DNA of 10,360 bases from CADEED01 sp035995425 (GTDB lineage: Bacteria; Pseudomonadota; Gammaproteobacteria; Steroidobacterales; Steroidobacteraceae): contig DASYKM010000153.1 in NCBI GenBank assembly GCA_035995425.1, positions 1 to 10,360 on the forward strand. Reading direction: 5' to 3'. Shown here one piece after another: positions 7,061 through 10,360 of the stretch (the first letter of the stretch is position 1; each line of letters begins with the position of its first letter). Both the position numbers and the translations under genes were made by a program. The notes beneath the pieces were generated by a model. It searched no databases. It was not told the DNA's origin and worked only from the letters and a program-made list of their open reading frames with translations.

Positions 7061-7492
7061 CTACGCGCCGGATTTTGCGGCCGCAACCGCCGGATCCGGC
7101 TCTGCCGGGCTTTCCGCGGAAACGGCAGCCTTTCCGCTGCTCAATGGGATCAGTTTCCCCGTTATGACGGCGCCGGGCGCCATTTCAATCACGCCGTAAT
7201 GGACATTGCCGTTGACGCGCGCGGAGCCGCCGAGCACCAGCCGTTCGCCCGCGTGCATGTCCCCGTTGACCGTGCCGTTCATCACGATGTTCGTGACCTC
7301 GACGTTGCCTTCGATGAAGCCGCTTTCGCTGACCGACAATGCGCCGCCGTCTTCGGCGGAACTGCGCACGTTCCCGTTCACACGGCCGTCGAGGTGCAGG
7401 CCGCCGGAAAATTCCAGGTCGCCATTGAGCGTCGCGGTCTTGCCGAGAAGCGTATCGATGCGCGTGGATGTCTGCTTGCGTCGACCGAACAT
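7061..7492 (-). CDS. Bactofilin (polymer-forming cytoskeletal protein)
   Basis: Small cytoskeletal protein that forms nucleotide-free filaments, usually attached to the inner face of the cytoplasmic membrane, used in cell shape, stalk or polar organisation. The 143-residue product has a short charged N-terminus (MFGRRKQ). About residues 16-118 are rich in G, V and N with repeating turns (LNGDLEFSGGLHLDGRVNGN, FIEGNVEVTN, VNGDM, VNGNVHYGVI), as expected for the right-handed beta-helix of the DUF583/bactofilin domain. An Ala/Pro-rich tail completes it. The ATG at 7490-7492 was chosen for its GGGAGC ribosome-binding sequence at 7501-7506, eight bases away. It follows the DUF6776-like gene by 16 bases and precedes erpA by 10. 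Bactofilins often work with M23 endopeptidases, and one lies 4 kb away on the opposite strand. Confidence 0.9.
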   Translation of the reverse strand: MFGRRKQTSTRIDTLLGKTATLNGDLEFSGGLHLDGRVNGNVRSSAEDGGALSVSESGFIEGNVEVTNIVMNGTVNGDMHAGERLVLGGSARVNGNVHYGVIEMAPGAVITGKLIPLSSGKAAVSAESPAEPDPAVAAAKSGA

Positions 7493-7508
7493 GTATATGA
7501 GCTCCCGC

Positions 7509-8234
7509 TTACTGCGGATCGACCGTCCACACGTAAGACTGTTGCACCGGCGCGGACCCACGCCGGTTGGACCGGACTTCGACCAGCAATTGTTCGGGTT
7601 TCATGCCTGGAGGCATGGTGATTTCCTCTTCGATGTTCTCGAGATATCGAAAGGTGAAGGGTATCTCACGCCGCTTGCCGCCAGACAGTGTCGCGAAATC
7701 CGCACGGCCAGGCTTGCCATCGACCTCGCCATCGACCGACAAAACGACGACGCCGCTCACCACCGTATCCGGCTTCATGGGCTGGACCAGGGTGACGCGG
7801 ATTCGAAACTTGTTTGCCGTGGCCGTGGCCACCATACGCGCCTGCTGGATTTTTACCTCGGCGGAGTTCGCATTTTGGGTGACTATCCCGCGGAAAAAGG
7901 CCAATTCCTGGTTGGCCCGGGCGACCTGGGCTTGCAATTCCCCGATCGTGCGCTGCACCTCTTCGCGCTCCCGGGTCTGCCCTACGGTCGAGGATTCCAG
8001 TTGCGCCACCTTGGCGCGCAGCTCGGAGATCGTCGCATCGCCGGCTTCGATCTCGCCACGCAATGCGGCGCGCTGCTTGAGTGCCGCGACGGTGTCGTAG
8101 CCCGCGCTGTAGCGGCCGAACTCGAACATGCCGTAGACACCGGCGGCCACGATCAGCAGCAACACCACGATGGTGATCCAGCGCCGGATGGGCGCGTACG
8201 TGGTGACCACGAGTTTCGGTGGCAATCCAGGCAT
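7509..8234 (-). CDS. DUF6776-like single-pass membrane protein with coiled coil
   Basis: Function unknown; I recognise it by architecture and neighbourhood as a member of the gammaproteobacterial family called DUF6776. The 241 residues comprise a short proline- and base-containing N-tail (1-18, ending IRRW), one membrane segment (about 19-37) and a predicted coiled coil rich in E, Q, A and R (about 47-115). A C-terminal domain of alternating hydrophobic strands follows (about 125-241). The positive residues before the membrane segment predict N-inside topology, with the coiled coil and C-terminal domain in the periplasm. The ATG at 8232-8234 has a GAGG ribosome-binding sequence that overlaps the upstream rppH stop region; the genes are 6 bases apart. 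The bactofilin follows directly, so it is a plausible membrane partner for that filament. This is inference. Confidence 0.8.
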   Translation of the reverse strand: MPGLPPKLVVTTYAPIRRWITIVVLLLIVAAGVYGMFEFGRYSAGYDTVAALKQRAALRGEIEAGDATISELRAKVAQLESSTVGQTREREEVQRTIGELQAQVARANQELAFFRGIVTQNANSAEVKIQQARMVATATANKFRIRVTLVQPMKPDTVVSGVVVLSVDGEVDGKPGRADFATLSGGKRREIPFTFRYLENIEEEITMPPGMKPEQLLVEVRSNRRGSAPVQQSYVWTVDPQ

Positions 8235-8240
8235 TTCGCC

Positions 8241-8789
8241 TCAGCCTTCCGCGCTTGCGGAGATCTCGGATTGCCACCATTCGGGCAGCGGCGGAGCGCC
8301 GTTGGGAAACGCCACGCCGGCGAGCTCGGTGAGCATGCGGACGTACACCGGCCGCTTGAAATAGATCACCTCGCGCACCGGCTCCCAGTAGTTTGACCAG
8401 CGCCAGCCGTCGAATTCCGGCTCGGCGGTGTGCGTGAAGCTGAAGGTGACATCGCTTTCCTGCACGGCGAGGCGCAGCAGGAACCAGCGCTGTTTCTGCC
8501 CGATGCAGGTGGGTCCCCGGCCGCGGCGCACATAACGCTTCGGCAACCGGTAGTGGATCCAGTCGGCGGTCGAACCCGCCAGCGATACGTGCTCGCGCGT
8601 CAGGCCGATTTCTTCCTGCAGCTCGCGGAACAACGCCTGTTCGACCGGTTCGCCCTGGCGCACGCCGCCCTGCGGAAACTGCCAGCCACGTCCGCCCGTA
8701 CGTTGTCCGAGGAATACCTCGCCGTTGTCACGCATCAACAGGATGCCGACATTTGCGCGAAAACCCTCCGCGTCGATCCAGTCACTCAT
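8241..8789 (-). CDS. rppH: RNA 5'-pyrophosphohydrolase RppH (Nudix)
   Basis: Nudix hydrolase that removes pyrophosphate from 5'-triphosphate RNA ends and so starts RNase E-dependent mRNA decay. The 182-residue protein begins MSDWIDAEGFRANVGI, close to the E. coli RppH N-terminus. It shows WQFPQGG followed by the full Nudix box G-x5-E-x7-REL-x-EE-x-G at 41-63, with metal-binding E56, E59 and E60. The later RYVRRGRGP and W-rich C-terminal part also fit RppH. The ATG at 8787-8789 was chosen from this homology; the frame stays open further upstream only as the antisense of the permease gene. It is the first gene of the minus-strand cluster. A weak promoter-like pair (TTGTTC 8820-8825, 17 bp, TAAAAC 8797-8802) would place the transcript start almost at the ATG. 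The lack of a ribosome-binding site fits this but does not prove it. Confidence 0.94.
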   Translation of the reverse strand: MSDWIDAEGFRANVGILLMRDNGEVFLGQRTGGRGWQFPQGGVRQGEPVEQALFRELQEEIGLTREHVSLAGSTADWIHYRLPKRYVRRGRGPTCIGQKQRWFLLRLAVQESDVTFSFTHTAEPEFDGWRWSNYWEPVREVIYFKRPVYVRMLTELAGVAFPNGAPPLPEWWQSEISASAEG

Positions 8790-8858
8790 GAGGACCGTTT
8801 TACCGGGTGCCACGCGGCCGAACAAGGCAGCGTTCCCGGTTTTATCGGACAATGCGCC

Positions 8859-9842
8859 GTGAACTCGCGCCCCTCCGTCAGCCTGCGTTTTGCCTTGCTG
8901 GTCGCGCTGGCCGCGGGGATCGCCGGTCTTGCGCTCGTCACCGGATCCACCGGGATCGGCGTGCGGGCCGGCATGGCGGCACTGCTCGGCGACATGTCCG
9001 AGCCCGCGCGCACGGTCGTCATGGAGCTGCGCGCGCCTCGACTCCTGTCCGCCTTCGGCATCGGCGCGCTGCTCGCGGTGGCCGGCGTTCTGCTGCAAGC
9101 GCTGTTTCGCAATCCGCTCGCCGACTCGTATGTGCTGGGCGTGTCCGGCGGATCCGCGCTCGGCGCACTGCTCGCGCTGCTGGCCGGCGGATCGTTGTGG
9201 TTCGTGCAGAGCTCGGCGGCAGCGGGCGCGATGCTGACCACTTTCCTGGTGCTCGCGCTGGCGCGCGGTGGCGCCACGGTCCGCGTCTTGTTGACCGGCG
9301 TCGTGGTCGCCAGCGCCTGCGGCGCATTGGTGACGCTGGTCCTGGTGCTGGCCGACAACGGCCAGTTGCGCGGCATGATGTTCTGGCTGGCGGGCGATCT
9401 GGGCTGGGCGGCGCGGCCCTGGACGATGGCCGCGGCTGCCTTGTTAGCCACCGGCGCCGTGATGCTGGTCGCGCGCCCGCTCGACGTGCTCGCGACCGGC
9501 GACACCAGCGCGCAGAGCCTGGGGCTCGACCTGCCCCGCTGGCGCGTGGTGATCGTCGCGCTCGCCGGACTGCTCACCGCCGGCGCGGTCATCCAGGGCG
9601 GCACGATCGGCTTCGTCGGCATGGTCGTTCCACACCTGGTGCGGCTCGCGTTCCGGACCGCGTTGCACCGGGTGGTAGTGCCGGCGGCCGCGCTGGCTGG
9701 CGGCACCTTGTTGGCGGCGGCGGACCTCGTGGCCCGGACGGCGGCGGCCCCGCGCCAGTTGCCGGTCGGCGCGATCATGGCCTTGTTAGGCGTGCCGGTG
9801 TTCCTGGTGCTGCTGCGGCGGCTGGAAGGGGCGCGGCCGTAG
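8859..9842 (+). CDS. FecCD/BtuC-type ABC transporter permease
   Basis: Inner-membrane permease of the type II importer family that takes up cobalamin, ferric siderophores or haem together with an ATPase and a periplasmic binding protein. The 327-residue product is almost entirely hydrophobic, consistent with about 8-10 membrane helices. It shows family signatures: RLLSAFGIGALLAVAGVLLQ leading to FRNPLADSYVLGVSGGSALG (61-102) and GGTIGFVGMVVPHLVR (247-262). The start is GTG at 8859; an ATG seven bases upstream is in another frame. No cobalamin riboswitch is seen in the 69 bases shared with the divergent rppH. The expected ATPase gene does not follow; a GGDEF gene converges on it with a 3-base gap. 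The substrate cannot be told from the sequence; BtuC-like cobalamin transport is one guess. Confidence 0.9.
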   Translation: MNSRPSVSLRFALLVALAAGIAGLALVTGSTGIGVRAGMAALLGDMSEPARTVVMELRAPRLLSAFGIGALLAVAGVLLQALFRNPLADSYVLGVSGGSALGALLALLAGGSLWFVQSSAAAGAMLTTFLVLALARGGATVRVLLTGVVVASACGALVTLVLVLADNGQLRGMMFWLAGDLGWAARPWTMAAAALLATGAVMLVARPLDVLATGDTSAQSLGLDLPRWRVVIVALAGLLTAGAVIQGGTIGFVGMVVPHLVRLAFRTALHRVVVPAAALAGGTLLAAADLVARTAAAPRQLPVGAIMALLGVPVFLVLLRRLEGARP

Positions 9843-9845
9843 ATT

Positions 9846-10360
9846 TCAGCCGATGACGTGCGTCGAGACCTCGACGCGATCGCGCCCGGCGCTCTTGGCG
9901 CGGTACAGCGCGCCATCGGCCTCGGCGATCAGGCGCTCGGCCAGCGCCTTGTAGTCGTGCGAACGCGGCTGCGGACGCGCCGTGGCCACTCCGATCGACA
10001 AGGTGACGGTGACATGCGCGCCACCGTGCACGCGGATCGGCGTGGCTCCGACCACGTGATGGATGCGCTCCGCGAGTTTCACGGCGGCAGGAAGCTCCGC
10101 GCCGCCGAGCAGGATCGCGAACTCGTCGCCGCCAAAACGGGACCCGGTGTCGCCGGCACGAATCTCCGCTTCCGCCCGGCGCGCGACTTCCTTGAGCGCC
10201 TCGTCACCCGCGAGGTGCCCGAACCGGTCGTTGATTTCCTTGAAGTGATCGATGTCGATCATGAGGCAGGCGAGCACCTTGCCGGAGCGCTCGGCGCGCG
10301 CCAGCTCTTCGCGCAGGCGATTGTGGAAATAGCGGCGGTTATGCCAGCCGGTCAGGAAAT
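9846..10360 (-). CDS. GGDEF domain protein, probable diguanylate cyclase (N-terminus beyond the window)
   Basis: The visible 171 codons encode a C-terminal GGDEF domain that makes cyclic-di-GMP from two GTP. It opens with LTGWHNRRYF, the usual domain start. It continues with LMIDIDHFKEINDRFGHLAGDEAL for metal and GTP binding, then the intact active site RFGGDEFAILL and the typical ALYRAKSAGRDRV near the end. An inhibitory-site RxxD (RAGD) lies five residues before GGDEF, so product feedback inhibition is likely. The reading frame runs open to the right edge, so the sensory N-terminus is not seen and the input signal is unknown. The protein ends shortly after the domain, so no EAL domain follows. 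The stop codon lies 3 bases from that of the permease gene. Confidence 0.93.
   Translation of the reverse strand, partial: FLTGWHNRRYFHNRLREELARAERSGKVLACLMIDIDHFKEINDRFGHLAGDEALKEVARRAEAEIRAGDTGSRFGGDEFAILLGGAELPAAVKLAERIHHVVGATPIRVHGGAHVTVTLSIGVATARPQPRSHDYKALAERLIAEADGALYRAKSAGRDRVEVSTHVIG

Noticed and set aside
8790..8858. Cobalamin riboswitch before the BtuC-like permease
   Set aside because: The gap is only 69 bases, shows no B12-box-like core and no fitting fold; too short for the riboswitch.
8790..9098. N-terminal extension of the rppH frame, and the matching upstream extension of the permease frame (8430-8858)
   Set aside because: Each extension is antisense to the neighbouring gene. 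RppH and FecCD homology begin at 8789 and 8859.

Overview
This is a GC-rich chromosomal window of housekeeping genes from what is most likely a gammaproteobacterium. The evidence is the gene set (type-2 TyrRS beside an rRNA operon, ErpA, RppH, a DUF6776-like protein, a MepM-like M23 peptidase) and an rRNA leader that is almost an E. coli-type boxA leader. The gene order recalls the Pseudomonas tyrS/rrn region (divergent M23 peptidase, then anmK and erpA, with bactofilin and DUF6776 genes nearby). The high GC content and differences in gene order would fit a Steroidobacteraceae, Nevskiales or Xanthomonadales-type lineage, but I cannot name the genus. I see no insertion sequence, phage gene, tRNA or CRISPR array.

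Layout. Positions 1-254 (minus strand) hold two tandem near-consensus sigma70 promoters with GC-rich discriminators, followed by a stem-loop and a boxA/GTGTGGG leader. This is the start of a ribosomal RNA operon whose 16S gene lies off the left edge. tyrS (383-1603, minus) lies immediately upstream of these promoters and is read in the same direction. Divergent from tyrS are an M23 peptidase gene (1721-3016, plus) and ppk1, polyphosphate kinase (3086-5170, plus). ppk1 meets ppx, exopolyphosphatase (5179-6696, minus), tail to tail with 8 bases between stop codons.

ppx is the last gene of a tightly packed minus-strand cluster that reads rppH (8241-8789), DUF6776-like membrane protein (7509-8234), bactofilin (7061-7492), erpA (6712-7050), ppx. 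The gaps are 6, 16, 10 and 15 bases, so this is very probably one operon. Divergent from rppH is a FecCD/BtuC-type ABC permease (8859-9842, plus) with no ATPase or binding protein beside it. It ends 3 bases from the stop codon of a GGDEF diguanylate cyclase gene (9846 to the right edge, minus, N-terminus missing).

Themes. Translation and growth-rate control come from tyrS and the stringent-type rRNA promoters; polyphosphate turnover from ppk1 and ppx; RNA 5'-end decapping from rppH; Fe-S delivery from erpA. A possible envelope-shape group consists of the bactofilin, the membrane coiled-coil DUF6776 protein and, on the other strand, the M23 endopeptidase. The most interesting points are the duplicated rRNA promoter/leader module, the polyphosphate pair sitting where Pseudomonas carries anmK, and the DUF6776-bactofilin pair as a candidate membrane-anchored cytoskeletal module. 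I found no clearly novel system; most of the window is ordinary core genome.
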